A DNA stretch of 64,000 bases from Pseudomonas sp. Gutcm_11s (GTDB taxonomy: Bacteria > Pseudomonadota > Gammaproteobacteria > Pseudomonadales > Pseudomonadaceae): assembly GCF_028649395.1 (NCBI RefSeq), contig NZ_JAQSUW010000012.1:1-64000 (forward strand), read 5' to 3'. Of this stretch, positions 39,742 through 48,525 are shown in pieces. The notes below the pieces were generated by a model, which was given only the letters and a program-made list of their open reading frames with translations, ran no database searches and was not told where the DNA came from. Positions within the stretch are counted from its first letter, which is position 1; each line of letters starts with the position of its first letter. Position numbers and translations under genes: made by a program.

Positions 39742-41162
39742 TGCAGCTCGCCGAGCTGGCGCAGGCCGGACGTGCGCCGAGCCTGCCGCTGACGCTGCAG
39801 CTGGAGGGTGAGTCGCTGCAACTCGAGCGCCTGCTGCGGGTGCTGCCGGGGCAGCGCTATGTCGGCCTGGCGCAATGGCGCGGTCGCGCCGTGCTGGCCA
39901 AGTTGTTGGTCGGCGGCAAGGCCGAGCGGCACTTCCAGCGCGAGCTGGCCGGCGCCAGGCTGCTCGCCGAGCGGGGGCTGACCACGCCGGCGCTGCTGGC
40001 CGAGGGGCATGTGGCAGGGCAGGGCGGCTGGTTGCTGTTCGACTTCCTGGACGGCGCCGAGAGCCTGTGGGATGCCTGGCGCGCGGTCGAGCGCGAGCCC
40101 CTGCTGTCCGATGGTCAGCAGGCAGTGCTTGGCGAGGCCTTGGGCGCCATCGGCCAGCTGCACTCCCAGGGGCTATGGCAGGCCGATCTGCACCTGGACA
40201 ACCTGCTGCGGCAGGGCGGGCGCCTGTATCTGATCGACGGCGGCGGCATCCAGGCGGAGACGCCCGGCCAGCCACTGTCGCGCCATCGGGTGCTGGAAAA
40301 CCTCGGGGTGTTCTTCGCCCAGCTACCTGCGGAGCTGACGCCCTTCACCGAGGAGCTGCTGGTGCACTACCTGCTGGCCAACGCCGAGCATGCCCTGCCG
40401 CTCGAGGCGCTGCTGGCGGAAGTGGCCAAGGTGCGCCAGTGGCGCCTGCGCGACTACCTGAAGAAGATCGGTCGCGACTGCAGCCTGTTCGCCGCACGCA
40501 TCAATGCTTTCGGCCTGCGTGTGGTGCGCCGTGAGCGCCAGGCCGAACTCACGCCGGTTCTGGATGCGCCGGACGACGCCATCGCCAGCGGACACCTGCT
40601 CAAGGATGGCGGCACGGCTACCGTGGCGCTGCTGCAGGCCGAGGGGCAGGCGCTGGTGCTCAAGCGCTACAACATCAAGGGCTGGCTGCACTGGCTCACG
40701 CGCTTCTGGCGCCCCAGCCGAGCCTGGCACAGCTGGGTCGAGGGCAATCGCCTGGAGCTGCTGGGCATCGCCACGCCGCGTCCGCTGGCCGTACTCGAAC
40801 GGCGCTGGTGCGGATTGCGCGGACGCGCCTATCTGCTCACCGAGCACTGCGCCGGCGAGAGTCTGAGCGCGCGCTTTGCCGCGCATGTCGACGGCACGCC
40901 GCCGGAGGCCGAGCTGCAGGGCCTGGATCGACTGTTCGCTGCGCTGATCCGCGAGCGCATCAGCCACGGCGACTTCAAGGGTAGCAACCTGTTCTGGGTC
41001 GATGGCCAGTGGAGCCTGATCGACCTGGATGCCATGCATCAACACGGCAGCCAGGCCGCCTTCGCCCGCGCCTTTGCCCGCGACCGGGCGCGCTTCCTGC
41101 GCAACTGGCCGGCCGAATCCGCCCTGCATCGCCTGCTCGACCAGCGCCTGCCGCGGCTCTGA
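39741..41162 (+). CDS. Tandem lipopolysaccharide-kinase-like protein (two modules)
   Basis: A 473-residue protein matching PA5006 in position. It contains two kinase-like modules. The N-module (about 1-235) has GRAVLAKLLVGGKAERHFQR, the loop LWQADLHLDNLLRQ (His replaced by Gln, Asp and Asn kept) and LYLIDGGGIQ. The C-module (about 270-470) has ALVLKRYNIKGWLHWLTRFW, the full loop ISHGDFKGSNLFW and SLIDLDAMHQ. So the second module has a complete catalytic set and the first lacks only the His. The ATG overlaps the wapQ TGA (TGATG), and AGGAGG lies before it. It probably acts on core heptose phosphates, but the substrate is unknown. Confidence 0.87.
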   Translation: MQLAELAQAGRAPSLPLTLQLEGESLQLERLLRVLPGQRYVGLAQWRGRAVLAKLLVGGKAERHFQRELAGARLLAERGLTTPALLAEGHVAGQGGWLLFDFLDGAESLWDAWRAVEREPLLSDGQQAVLGEALGAIGQLHSQGLWQADLHLDNLLRQGGRLYLIDGGGIQAETPGQPLSRHRVLENLGVFFAQLPAELTPFTEELLVHYLLANAEHALPLEALLAEVAKVRQWRLRDYLKKIGRDCSLFAARINAFGLRVVRRERQAELTPVLDAPDDAIASGHLLKDGGTATVALLQAEGQALVLKRYNIKGWLHWLTRFWRPSRAWHSWVEGNRLELLGIATPRPLAVLERRWCGLRGRAYLLTEHCAGESLSARFAAHVDGTPPEAELQGLDRLFAALIRERISHGDFKGSNLFWVDGQWSLIDLDAMHQHGSQAAFARAFARDRARFLRNWPAESALHRLLDQRLPRL

Positions 41163-41207
41163 GCCGAGCTTCGGCTGGCCGGAATACCCTAGGCCCGGTG
41201 CAGCCGT

Positions 41208-41213
41208 TATAAT
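41208..41213 (+). promoter_or_regulatory. Possible -10 box for the carbamoyltransferase gene
   Basis: A perfect TATAAT in the 135-bp gap, which is the first break in the otherwise overlapping core operon. It lies 84 bp before the GTG start. The -35 region is not convincing. Confidence 0.4.
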
Positions 41214-41297
41214 CCCTCGCTTTGTTTGGGTGGACCCGTTTCCGCCTTCCATTATTCCGTGGCGGCTCGCCCGCCCGTAGCAGCAAGAGGCTTTCCC

Positions 41298-43052
41298 GTG
41301 GCATTGACCATTCTCGGCCTGTCCGGCGCACTCAGCCATGACCCGTCCGCCGCCCTGTACATCGACGGCAAGTTGATCGCGGCGGTCGAGGAAGAGCGCT
41401 TCGTGCGCGACAAGCATGCGAAGAACCGCATGCCCTACGAGTCCGCCAAGTTCTGCCTGGAACAGGCCGGGATCAAGCCCTCCGACGTCGACGTGGTGGC
41501 CATTCCTTTCGCCCCGATCAGCCTGTTCGGCAAGGCCCGCTGGCACTACGCCAAGCGCTACTGGTACGCGCCGGACCGCTCGCTCGACGCGATCCTGATG
41601 GGCAACCGCCGCTACAAGCGCTACCACAAGAAGATCCAGTGGTGCCTGGAGCAGCTGGGCTTCGACCTGAAGAAGGTCAAGATCGAACCGGTCGAGCACC
41701 ACCTGGCCCACGCTTCCAGTGCCTACCACTGCTCGGGCTTCAAGGAAAAAACCGCGATCCTCGGCATCGACGGCAAGGGCGAATACGCCACCACCTTCTT
41801 CGGCTACGGCGAGAACGGCAAGATCCACAAGATCAAGGAGTTCTACGATCCGGATTCGCTCGGCGGCCTGTACGGCGCGATCACCGAATTCCTAGGCTTC
41901 GAGATGCTCGACGGCGAGTTCAAGGTCATGGGCATGGCGCCCTACGGCGACGCGGCCAAGTACGACTTCTCGCGCCTGGCCAAGTTCGAGAACGGCGAGC
42001 TGATCATCAACACCGACTACGCCAACGTCATCGGCTTCCGTCGCTACAAGGAAAACGGCAAGGGCTACTACTTCTCGCCCAAATTGATCGAGTGGCTGGG
42101 GCCGAAGCGCCAGGGCGACATCGCCGACGACCCGTACATCCACTACGCCGCCAGCATGCAGGCCCTCTTCGAGAAGCTGGCGCTGGAGATGATGGAGTAC
42201 TACCTCGGCGACATCCTCAAGGAAACCGGCAAGATCGCCTTCGCCGGCGGCTGCGCGCTGAACGTCAAGCTGAACCAGAAGATCATTGCCCGCGACGACG
42301 TGAAGGAGCTGTTCGTGCAGCCTGCCTCCGGCGACGCCGGTACCTCGGTCGGTGCCGCTGCCTACGTCTCGCACCAGCGCGGCGTGCCGGTGGAGAAGAT
42401 GGAGCACGTCTACCTCGGCCCGTCGTACTCCAACGAAGACGTGATTGCCGCCTGCGCCCGCCACCCGAGCCAGCCGGTGTTCAAACGCATCGACAACACC
42501 GCACAGCGCATCGCCAAGATCATGGTCGACGCCAATCCGGTGGCCTGGTTCCAGGGCCGCATGGAGTTCGGCCCGCGCGCCCTCGGCGGCCGCTCGATCA
42601 TCGGTTGCCCGAGCGTGCCGGGCGTGGCCGACCGTATCAACGAGCAGATCAAGTTCCGCGAGCGCTGGAGACCCTTCTGCCCGTCGATGCTCGACACCGT
42701 GGCCGCGCAGATGCTCAAGGTCGACCATCCAAGCCCGTTCATGACCTTCACTTTCGAAGTCAACGAAGAGTGGAAGAACCGCGTCGGCGAAGTGGTGCAC
42801 GAAGACGGCACCTCGCGCGCCCAGGTGCTGGAGCGCCGCTTCAATCCGCGCTGGTACGACCTGATGCTGGAGCTGGAAAAGCTCACCGGCAACGGCGTGT
42901 CGCTGAACACCTCGCTCAACCGCCGCGGCGAGCCGATGATCTGCTCGCCGACCGACGCGCTGAACATGTTCTACGGCTCCGACCTGCAGTACCTGATCAT
43001 GGAAGACATCCTCGTGGTCAAGGACGGCAAGGACTGGTACGACAATGTCTGA
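41298..43052 (+). CDS. wapO: LPS core carbamoyltransferase (NodU/TobZ family)
   Basis: This enzyme is predicted to carbamoylate the 7-position of heptose II in the Pseudomonas LPS core, as for PA5005. The 584 residues carry the Kae1-like N-terminal region (SHDPSAALYIDGKLIAAVEE), the conserved EHHLAHASSAYHCSGF, GIDGKGEYATT, FAGGCALNVKLNQKI and the C-terminal FGPRALGGRSIIGCP block. The start is GTG (VALTILGLSG) with AGAGG at seven bases; the ORF is open upstream but dissimilar. The following glycosyltransferase starts 8 bp inside its end. Confidence 0.94.
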   Translation: MALTILGLSGALSHDPSAALYIDGKLIAAVEEERFVRDKHAKNRMPYESAKFCLEQAGIKPSDVDVVAIPFAPISLFGKARWHYAKRYWYAPDRSLDAILMGNRRYKRYHKKIQWCLEQLGFDLKKVKIEPVEHHLAHASSAYHCSGFKEKTAILGIDGKGEYATTFFGYGENGKIHKIKEFYDPDSLGGLYGAITEFLGFEMLDGEFKVMGMAPYGDAAKYDFSRLAKFENGELIINTDYANVIGFRRYKENGKGYYFSPKLIEWLGPKRQGDIADDPYIHYAASMQALFEKLALEMMEYYLGDILKETGKIAFAGGCALNVKLNQKIIARDDVKELFVQPASGDAGTSVGAAAYVSHQRGVPVEKMEHVYLGPSYSNEDVIAACARHPSQPVFKRIDNTAQRIAKIMVDANPVAWFQGRMEFGPRALGGRSIIGCPSVPGVADRINEQIKFRERWRPFCPSMLDTVAAQMLKVDHPSPFMTFTFEVNEEWKNRVGEVVHEDGTSRAQVLERRFNPRWYDLMLELEKLTGNGVSLNTSLNRRGEPMICSPTDALNMFYGSDLQYLIMEDILVVKDGKDWYDNV

Positions 43053-43971
43053 AAAGCCGCTCCTGAGCGTGGTTATTCCCGCATACAACTATGCGGCGAC
43101 CCTGCCACGCGCGGTCGAGTCAGTGCTGGCTCAGTTGCAAGAAGCTGACGCCGATTTACTGGTGATCGACGACGGCTCGACTGACCAAACCCCTACAGTG
43201 CTGGCTGAGCTGCAGGCGCGACATCCAGGTCGCTTCCGCATGCTGCGCAAGGAGAATGGCGGGCTGGCATCGGTCCGCAACCGTGGCATCGATGAGGCAC
43301 GCGGCGATTACCTGATCTTTCTGGATGCGGATGACGAGATGGCGCCTGGCGCTCTCGCTGTGCTGGCTGCTCACCTGGCCGCCAATCCGCAGAGCCGCCT
43401 GGTAATCGGTGCTCACTGTTCTGTGCTCGAGAGCGGCAAGCAGTCGCTGCACAAGGCCGATATGCTGCCTGCTTCGGCTGCTGAGCGGGTGTATGGCTAC
43501 CTGATCGGTAAGACACTTTCCCTGTCCAACGGCGCTTGCGCCATGCATCGGGATGTCTTCGTGCCCGGGCGCTACCCGGAGCAGTTCCGTAGCGTCGAGG
43601 ACATTCCTGTCTTCGCCCAGGTGCTCGCGCGTTTTCCGTGCTCGGTGGTCGAGCAACCGCTGGCCCTGATTCACAAGCACTCCACGAGCTTGCGCCACAA
43701 CCTGACCCATGCTCGTGCGGTGGGGCTGTCATTGGTCGATGAGGTGTTCTCTCCTGCACGCATGCCAGCAGAGCTTCAGGGCATGAAGGCCGCATTCAGG
43801 GCCCAGCGCTGCCTGTCTTTGTTCCGTACCTTCCAGCAGGCTGGCGAGTATCAGACGGCTCGCGGCTTCTATCTCGAAGCCTTGCGCACGGACTGGAGAG
43901 TGCTGTTCAAGCTTTCCTACACCCGCAAGGCGCTGCGTCTGTGGCTGAATTCAAAGAAGAAGTCGGTATGA
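43045..43971 (+). CDS. Family 2 glycosyltransferase
   Basis: A 308-residue GT2 enzyme. The N-terminal GT-A fold has LLSVVIPAYNYAATLPRAVE, VIDDGSTDQTPTVL and the metal-binding LIFLDADDEMAPGAL. A helical C-terminal region follows. It starts inside the carbamoyltransferase gene and ends inside the start of wapH, so it belongs to the operon. Codon use is visibly more A/T-rich at third positions than its neighbours, which suggests the gene was acquired. Sugar donor and acceptor are unknown; I do not recall a counterpart between PA5005 and PA5004 in P. aeruginosa. Confidence 0.9.
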   Translation: MSEKPLLSVVIPAYNYAATLPRAVESVLAQLQEADADLLVIDDGSTDQTPTVLAELQARHPGRFRMLRKENGGLASVRNRGIDEARGDYLIFLDADDEMAPGALAVLAAHLAANPQSRLVIGAHCSVLESGKQSLHKADMLPASAAERVYGYLIGKTLSLSNGACAMHRDVFVPGRYPEQFRSVEDIPVFAQVLARFPCSVVEQPLALIHKHSTSLRHNLTHARAVGLSLVDEVFSPARMPAELQGMKAAFRAQRCLSLFRTFQQAGEYQTARGFYLEALRTDWRVLFKLSYTRKALRLWLNSKKKSV

Positions 43972-45107
43972 GCCAGCGCCGTATCAAGGTTCTGCAGCTG
44001 CAGAATCGCTACAACGTGAACGCCTCCGACCTGGCCGAGCAGGTCATCCAGGGGCTGCCGGTCGATCGCTACGAGGTCGTCACCGGCTTCCTGCGTGGCC
44101 GTCCTGGGCCGGGTGAGCCCGAGAGCCGTGCGGCGCGCTCGGTCTACTTCGGTTTCTCCCAGGGCGCGCTCAAGGGCCTGCGTCTGCGGGCGCTGTGGCG
44201 CCTCTACAGACTCTGCCGTGCGGAACGCTTCGATGTGGTCATCGCCCATCGCTTCAAGCCGATGAACATGCTGATGATCCTCAACCTGCTGCTGAAGATC
44301 CCGGCCTGCATCGGCGTGCAGCACGGCATCGGCGACTTCGATCGCCACTACCGCTGCTGGGAAGCGCGCCGGCTGCTGCGCCCCAACTGGCGAGTGGTCG
44401 GCGTATCGCGGGCGGTGCGCGATTACCTGCTGGGTTGCGGCGCAGGCTTCAACGAGCGCAATACAGTGCAGATCAACAATGCCATCGACATCGCCCGGGC
44501 CGAGGGGCTGCAGCATGCGCCGGCGGAGGCCCGGAGCATGCTTGGGCTGGCTGCCGAGGCCTTCGTGCTCGGTACCATTGGCCGCCTGGTGCCGGTCAAG
44601 GGGCATATCCACCTGATCGAAGCCTTCGCGAGCCTCGCATCCGAGTTCCCCGGGGCGCAGGTTGCCATTATCGGTGAAGGGCGCGCGCGCGCCGATCTGG
44701 AAGCGGCCATCGCCCGTCATGGCCTGCAGGCGCGCGTCCACCTGCTCGGGGCGAAGGACGATGCCTTGCAGTATGTGCGCGGCTTCGATGCCTTCGTCAT
44801 GCCTTCGCTGAGCGAAGGACTGCCGCTAGCCCTGCTGGAGGGTATGAGCGGACGTCTGCCGGTGCTGGGCTCCGATATCGACAGCCTGCGGCCAATTCTC
44901 GAGGACTGCGGCGGGCGCATCTTCGCCTGCGGTAACGCTGCCGAGCTGACTAGCCGCCTGCGTGAGGTACTCGAGCTGACGCCTCAGGCGCGCATGGCCG
45001 AGGGTGAGGAAGCCTATGCCTACCTCTGTCGGGCCCATTCGATCGAGGACTTCCGTCGCCACTACCGGGAGCTGATCGAGCGCATGCTGGGGTCGAAGCA
45101 TGAGTGA
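43968..45107 (+). CDS. wapH: LPS core glycosyltransferase WapH (GT4)
   Basis: A 379-residue GT-B glycosyltransferase resembling PA5004 (WapH), which adds a glucose of the outer core in P. aeruginosa. The N-terminus is RIKVLQLQNRYNVNASDLAE; the donor domain has FVLGTIGRLVPVKGHIHLIE and FDAFVMPSLSEGLPLALLEG with the EX7E motif. The ATG overlaps the preceding TGA; an earlier in-frame ATG inside the previous gene was rejected. It overlaps the next glycosyltransferase by 8 bp. Confidence 0.93.
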   Translation: MSQRRIKVLQLQNRYNVNASDLAEQVIQGLPVDRYEVVTGFLRGRPGPGEPESRAARSVYFGFSQGALKGLRLRALWRLYRLCRAERFDVVIAHRFKPMNMLMILNLLLKIPACIGVQHGIGDFDRHYRCWEARRLLRPNWRVVGVSRAVRDYLLGCGAGFNERNTVQINNAIDIARAEGLQHAPAEARSMLGLAAEAFVLGTIGRLVPVKGHIHLIEAFASLASEFPGAQVAIIGEGRARADLEAAIARHGLQARVHLLGAKDDALQYVRGFDAFVMPSLSEGLPLALLEGMSGRLPVLGSDIDSLRPILEDCGGRIFACGNAAELTSRLREVLELTPQARMAEGEEAYAYLCRAHSIEDFRRHYRELIERMLGSKHE

Positions 45108-45960
45108 GCAGCCGCTGGTCACGGTGATCATCGCCTCATACAACCACGCGCCTTATGTCGAGGCGGCCATCGAGAGCGTGCTGGCGCAGAGCTACCCCGC
45201 GGTGGAGCTGCTGGTCGTCGATGACGGCTCCAGTGATGACAGCGTCGAACGCATCCAGGCGCTGCAGCGCAAGCATGGTTTCGACTTCCGGGTGCAGGCC
45301 AATCAGGGGCTGGCGCGCACGCTGAACGATTGCATCGCGCGTGCGCGCGGTAGCCTGATCGCGCCCTTCGGCTCGGACGACGTGATGCTGCCGGAGCGTC
45401 TGGCCAAGCAGGTCGCCTATCTGCAGGACAAGCCCGAAGTGGGCATCTGTGCAGGCAATATCGCCCAGATCGATGGCGATGGCCTGCCGCTGGAGCGGCG
45501 CGACCGGGTGCGGCCATTCCGTCGGCTCGATTTCGAGGATGTGTTCTGTTCCGACAAGGCGGGTGCTCCTGCACCGACCCTGCTGTTTCGGCGCGAGGCC
45601 CTGGAGCAGGTCGGCTGCTTCGATCCCAGCATCCGCCTGGAAGACCTGCTGGTCGAGCTGAAGATCACTCGGGCAGGTTACTTCATCGACGTGCTGCCGG
45701 ATGTGCTGGCCCAGTACCGTGTGCATGGCACCAACACCTACAAGAACCGCCGCTTCATGATCGAGACGGTGCTCGCGACCTACGCTCGCTTCGATGATCA
45801 CCCGGCCTATCCGGCGGTCTGCGCGCGTTTTCTCAACTCGATGCTGCTCAAGTGCGCGCGTGACGATAAGCCGCTGGCTCGCGAGCTGCTGCGGCGCATA
45901 CCGCTGCGGCGCTGGAATGCCAAGACCCTGAGAGCGCTGGGGCGTCTAGCATTCGCCTGA
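45100..45960 (+). CDS. Family 2 glycosyltransferase, WapR-like
   Basis: A 286-residue GT2 enzyme with LVTVIIASYNHAPYVEAAIE, LLVVDDGSSDDSVERI and the metal site LIAPFGSDDVMLPERLAKQV. Such enzymes often add rhamnose to the LPS core. Its place after wapH suggests the WapR role (PA5000; the alpha-1,3-rhamnosyl that accepts O antigen), but this is not proven. It starts in the wapH gene and ends overlapping the tail of the convergent acetyltransferase gene by 15 bp. Confidence 0.88.
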   Translation: MSEQPLVTVIIASYNHAPYVEAAIESVLAQSYPAVELLVVDDGSSDDSVERIQALQRKHGFDFRVQANQGLARTLNDCIARARGSLIAPFGSDDVMLPERLAKQVAYLQDKPEVGICAGNIAQIDGDGLPLERRDRVRPFRRLDFEDVFCSDKAGAPAPTLLFRREALEQVGCFDPSIRLEDLLVELKITRAGYFIDVLPDVLAQYRVHGTNTYKNRRFMIETVLATYARFDDHPAYPAVCARFLNSMLLKCARDDKPLARELLRRIPLRRWNAKTLRALGRLAFA

Positions 45961-46569
45961 GCGGCGACGTGCTTGAGTGATGAAGTCGTCTATCTGCGAT
46001 GAGCAGAGCATCGGGATTGCCTGGCGCACCTCGTGCTCGGGCCAGTCCCACCAGGCGATCTGCAGCAGCGCGTCGCGCTGCGCCTCGTCGAAGCGCCAGC
46101 GCACATGGCGTGCCGGGTTGCCCGCCACCACCGAGTAGGGGGCGACGTCGCGGCTGACCACGCTGCCGGCGGCCACCACGGCGCCATGGCCGATTTTCAC
46201 GCCAGACAGGATGATGCTCTGCGAGCACAGCCAAACGTCACTGCCGATCTCGACATCACCCCGGGTGCCGCCATGGTCGGCGATGTGGGCTGCCTCTTCG
46301 GTGAATGCCGGAAAGGGGAAGCTGCTCACCCAGTCGATGCGGTGGTGCCCGCCGAGATAGATATGCACGTCTCCGGCGATCGAGCAGTAGGCGCCGATGC
46401 GTAGGGTGGAGCCTTCGTTCCAGTCGTGGACCTCGGGCATGCCGTAGGTGCCCGTGCCCACCTGGTAGCTGGGGTAGCGCGTCCTGAACTTCTCCTGGGC
46501 CCTGTGCAGCTTCGGCGGCTTGGGCGGCTTGCTCAGGGCCCGCTGCAGGCGCTGCAGCAGTGCTTTCAT
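45946..46569 (-). CDS. CatB-like hexapeptide acyltransferase
   Basis: A 207-residue left-handed beta-helix acetyltransferase. Hexapeptide repeats run from about residue 55 to 165. The active-site region is YLGGHHRIDWVSSFPFPAF, containing the catalytic His of the xenobiotic/virginiamycin (CatB) type. The C-terminal signature is VVAGNPARHVRWRF. It is the last gene of a waaL-kinase-acetyltransferase operon (its ATG overlaps the kinase TGA), so it probably acetylates a sugar of the core or O antigen, using acetyl-CoA in the cytoplasm. No direct P. aeruginosa counterpart at this place is recalled. Confidence 0.87.
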   Translation of the reverse strand: MKALLQRLQRALSKPPKPPKLHRAQEKFRTRYPSYQVGTGTYGMPEVHDWNEGSTLRIGAYCSIAGDVHIYLGGHHRIDWVSSFPFPAFTEEAAHIADHGGTRGDVEIGSDVWLCSQSIILSGVKIGHGAVVAAGSVVSRDVAPYSVVAGNPARHVRWRFDEAQRDALLQIAWWDWPEHEVRQAIPMLCSSQIDDFITQARRRSGEC

Positions 46570-47231
46570 TTCGTTCCCGCCGAAAGGTTGTGCAGCGCAC
46601 GCTCGAGGCGGTCCGCCGCGGCTGAGCCGCAACGCTGCCGATAACCTGCCAGCAGCTGTTGCTGGTGCTGCTCTGTCAGCCAGCTGCGGTCCTCTGGATA
46701 GCGCAGCATGTGCTGCAGATTGCGCTGGCGCTTCCAGCTGGAAAGCGGTGCGCTGCCAATCTGCATGTCGGACAGGTCGATCAGGCCGAAGCTGTCATCC
46801 GGCAGGGCCAACACGTTGCCCAGGTGCAGCGAGCGAAAATAGATGCCTTGCTCGTGCAGTTCGCCGAGGAAGGTGCCGAAGCGCTGCACGTCCAGGGCTC
46901 GGGCCGAACTGTCCAGGGCGCGCCAGCGCTGGCGCAGGGTTTCTCCCGGCAGGGGCTGGTAGCGGACACCGTTGAGCTGGCGTTCGGGAATGAGCAGCAG
47001 GTCTTCGATGCGCGGAGCGGTGATGCCCAGCGCCACCAGGCGCTCGGCGTTGCGCGCAAACAGCTTGGCCGGCGGCGCCCAGAGCGCGGAGGAGAGCAGG
47101 CGCTTGCGGCGGTACAGCTTGAGGAAGTCGCCGTTGCGCAGGCGTGCGACCTTGAGGCCGTAGCCATCCTCTTCGATGGTCTGCGCGCCCTCCAGTAGCA
47201 GTTCGAGCTCCTGCTTGCTCAGGGTTTTCAT
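46566..47231 (-). CDS. Lipopolysaccharide kinase-like protein (PA4998-like, catalytic Asp replaced)
   Basis: A 221-residue kinase-fold protein. The N-lobe ATP-binding Lys is in GDFLKLYRRKRLLSSAL. The catalytic-loop region reads IYFRSLHLGNVLAL, where H-x-D is replaced (Phe for His, Ser for Asp), yet the Asn and the metal-binding GLIDLSDMQIG are kept. It may be a pseudokinase or have altered chemistry. It is translationally coupled to both neighbours: its ATG overlaps the waaL TGA and its TGA overlaps the acetyltransferase ATG. Confidence 0.87.
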   Translation of the reverse strand: MKTLSKQELELLLEGAQTIEEDGYGLKVARLRNGDFLKLYRRKRLLSSALWAPPAKLFARNAERLVALGITAPRIEDLLLIPERQLNGVRYQPLPGETLRQRWRALDSSARALDVQRFGTFLGELHEQGIYFRSLHLGNVLALPDDSFGLIDLSDMQIGSAPLSSWKRQRNLQHMLRYPEDRSWLTEQHQQQLLAGYRQRCGSAAADRLERALHNLSAGTK

Positions 47232-48409
47232 TTGTTCGCGAGGCCTCGTTGGGTGATCGACAAGGCGGCTATCAGGGCCAGTGGGATCCAGATGATGAAC
47301 CAGCTCTCGTTCGGTCGCGCCAGGAAGCTGCTGCCCTCGGTCAGGCCGGCGGTGAGCCCGTAGACCAGGAGCGCCGAGGCTAACTGGAAGCTGGGCAGAT
47401 GGCGTTGCCGCAGGCAGCGCCCCAGTGCCAATCCGTGCATCGTTATCCAGGCAAGCAGGCCGACGAGTCCCAGCTCGAGCAGGACGGCCAGGGCGATGTT
47501 GTGCGGATCGCTCAGCAGCCCCCGTCGGCCGGGGATGTCGAAGACGAATCGGCTGTCGTAGCCATGGCCGAGCCATGGCGTTTCCAGTGCCTGGCGCAAA
47601 GCCTCAGCCCAGAGCTGCGGACGGTAGGAAACACCGCGCTGCAGCAGGATCTGGGGGTCGATCAGCAAGCTCAGCACCGCCAGCGCGAGGATGCCCGCGA
47701 GGAGCAGGCCGGCCCTTTTCCAACAGAACAGCAGCATCCAGCAGAGCACGACGACCATGGCCAACAGCGGAGTGCGCGAGCCTGTGGCCAGGCAGGCGAA
47801 TGCCAGCGGCAGCGCAGCCAGCAGGGCCTGCCAGGCCTTCTCCTTGTGGCTCAGGCCGAGGCAGATCCAGAAGGCGAGGAAGAAGCCGAACACATGTGAA
47901 CTGAGCAGGGCATTGCGCAAGGCCCCGTAGCCGACCATTCGAGCTCCGGACTCGGACAGGAGGAAGTACGCGACGCTCACGAGCGCGACCAGGCTGGCAA
48001 CAATAGCTGCGCCATACAGCGTCTTCAGTAGCAGGGCTTGATCGCGCATGGCAATCAGTGCGCAGCCGGCGAAGAGCATGAACACATACAGCGGCCGCTT
48101 GGCCAGGCTGATCGAGTTCGAGTCGGATGTGGTCCAGTACAGGCTCGCCAGCAGCCAGGCGGCTAAGGCCAGGAAGGCCAGGATGATCGGTTCGCGCAGC
48201 AGCGCCAGCATGTTACGCGGTGCCAGGAGCAGGCCGAGCAGCGCGGGGGCGGCGAAGGCGGCGTAATAGACCTTGGTGTAGGGGCTGATTTCTGGCAGCC
48301 AGAACAACCCTGTCAGCAGGCACAGGTAGCCCGCCACCAGCCAATAGCTGCTGATGAACTTGCTCAGGGCGAGGCGGGTTGGAAGCATTATGGCGAGGGG
48401 GCGCTGCAT
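47228..48409 (-). CDS. waaL: O-antigen ligase WaaL
   Basis: WaaL joins undecaprenyl-linked O antigen to the lipid A-core at the periplasmic face. The 393 residues are almost wholly hydrophobic, with about 10-11 membrane segments. A large periplasmic loop (about 255-310) has SYRPQLWAEALRQALETPWL and HGYDSRFVFDI, then SDPHNIALAVLLELGLVG, which holds the His essential in WaaL. It is divergent from msbA. The N-terminus is uncertain: no good Shine-Dalgarno is seen for this ATG or for the internal ATG seven codons later. Confidence 0.92.
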   Translation of the reverse strand: MQRPLAIMLPTRLALSKFISSYWLVAGYLCLLTGLFWLPEISPYTKVYYAAFAAPALLGLLLAPRNMLALLREPIILAFLALAAWLLASLYWTTSDSNSISLAKRPLYVFMLFAGCALIAMRDQALLLKTLYGAAIVASLVALVSVAYFLLSESGARMVGYGALRNALLSSHVFGFFLAFWICLGLSHKEKAWQALLAALPLAFACLATGSRTPLLAMVVVLCWMLLFCWKRAGLLLAGILALAVLSLLIDPQILLQRGVSYRPQLWAEALRQALETPWLGHGYDSRFVFDIPGRRGLLSDPHNIALAVLLELGLVGLLAWITMHGLALGRCLRQRHLPSFQLASALLVYGLTAGLTEGSSFLARPNESWFIIWIPLALIAALSITQRGLANK

Positions 48410-48525
48410 CAGTGTGCTGTTGGTCAGGGAAACAGGGGCGGAATTCTAAAGCCAATTGGTGCCGAGGGGGCAGCGGTCAATGTGATAGGATTTCATGCTT
48501 TCGGCAATGTTGGTGCGTCTTTGCT

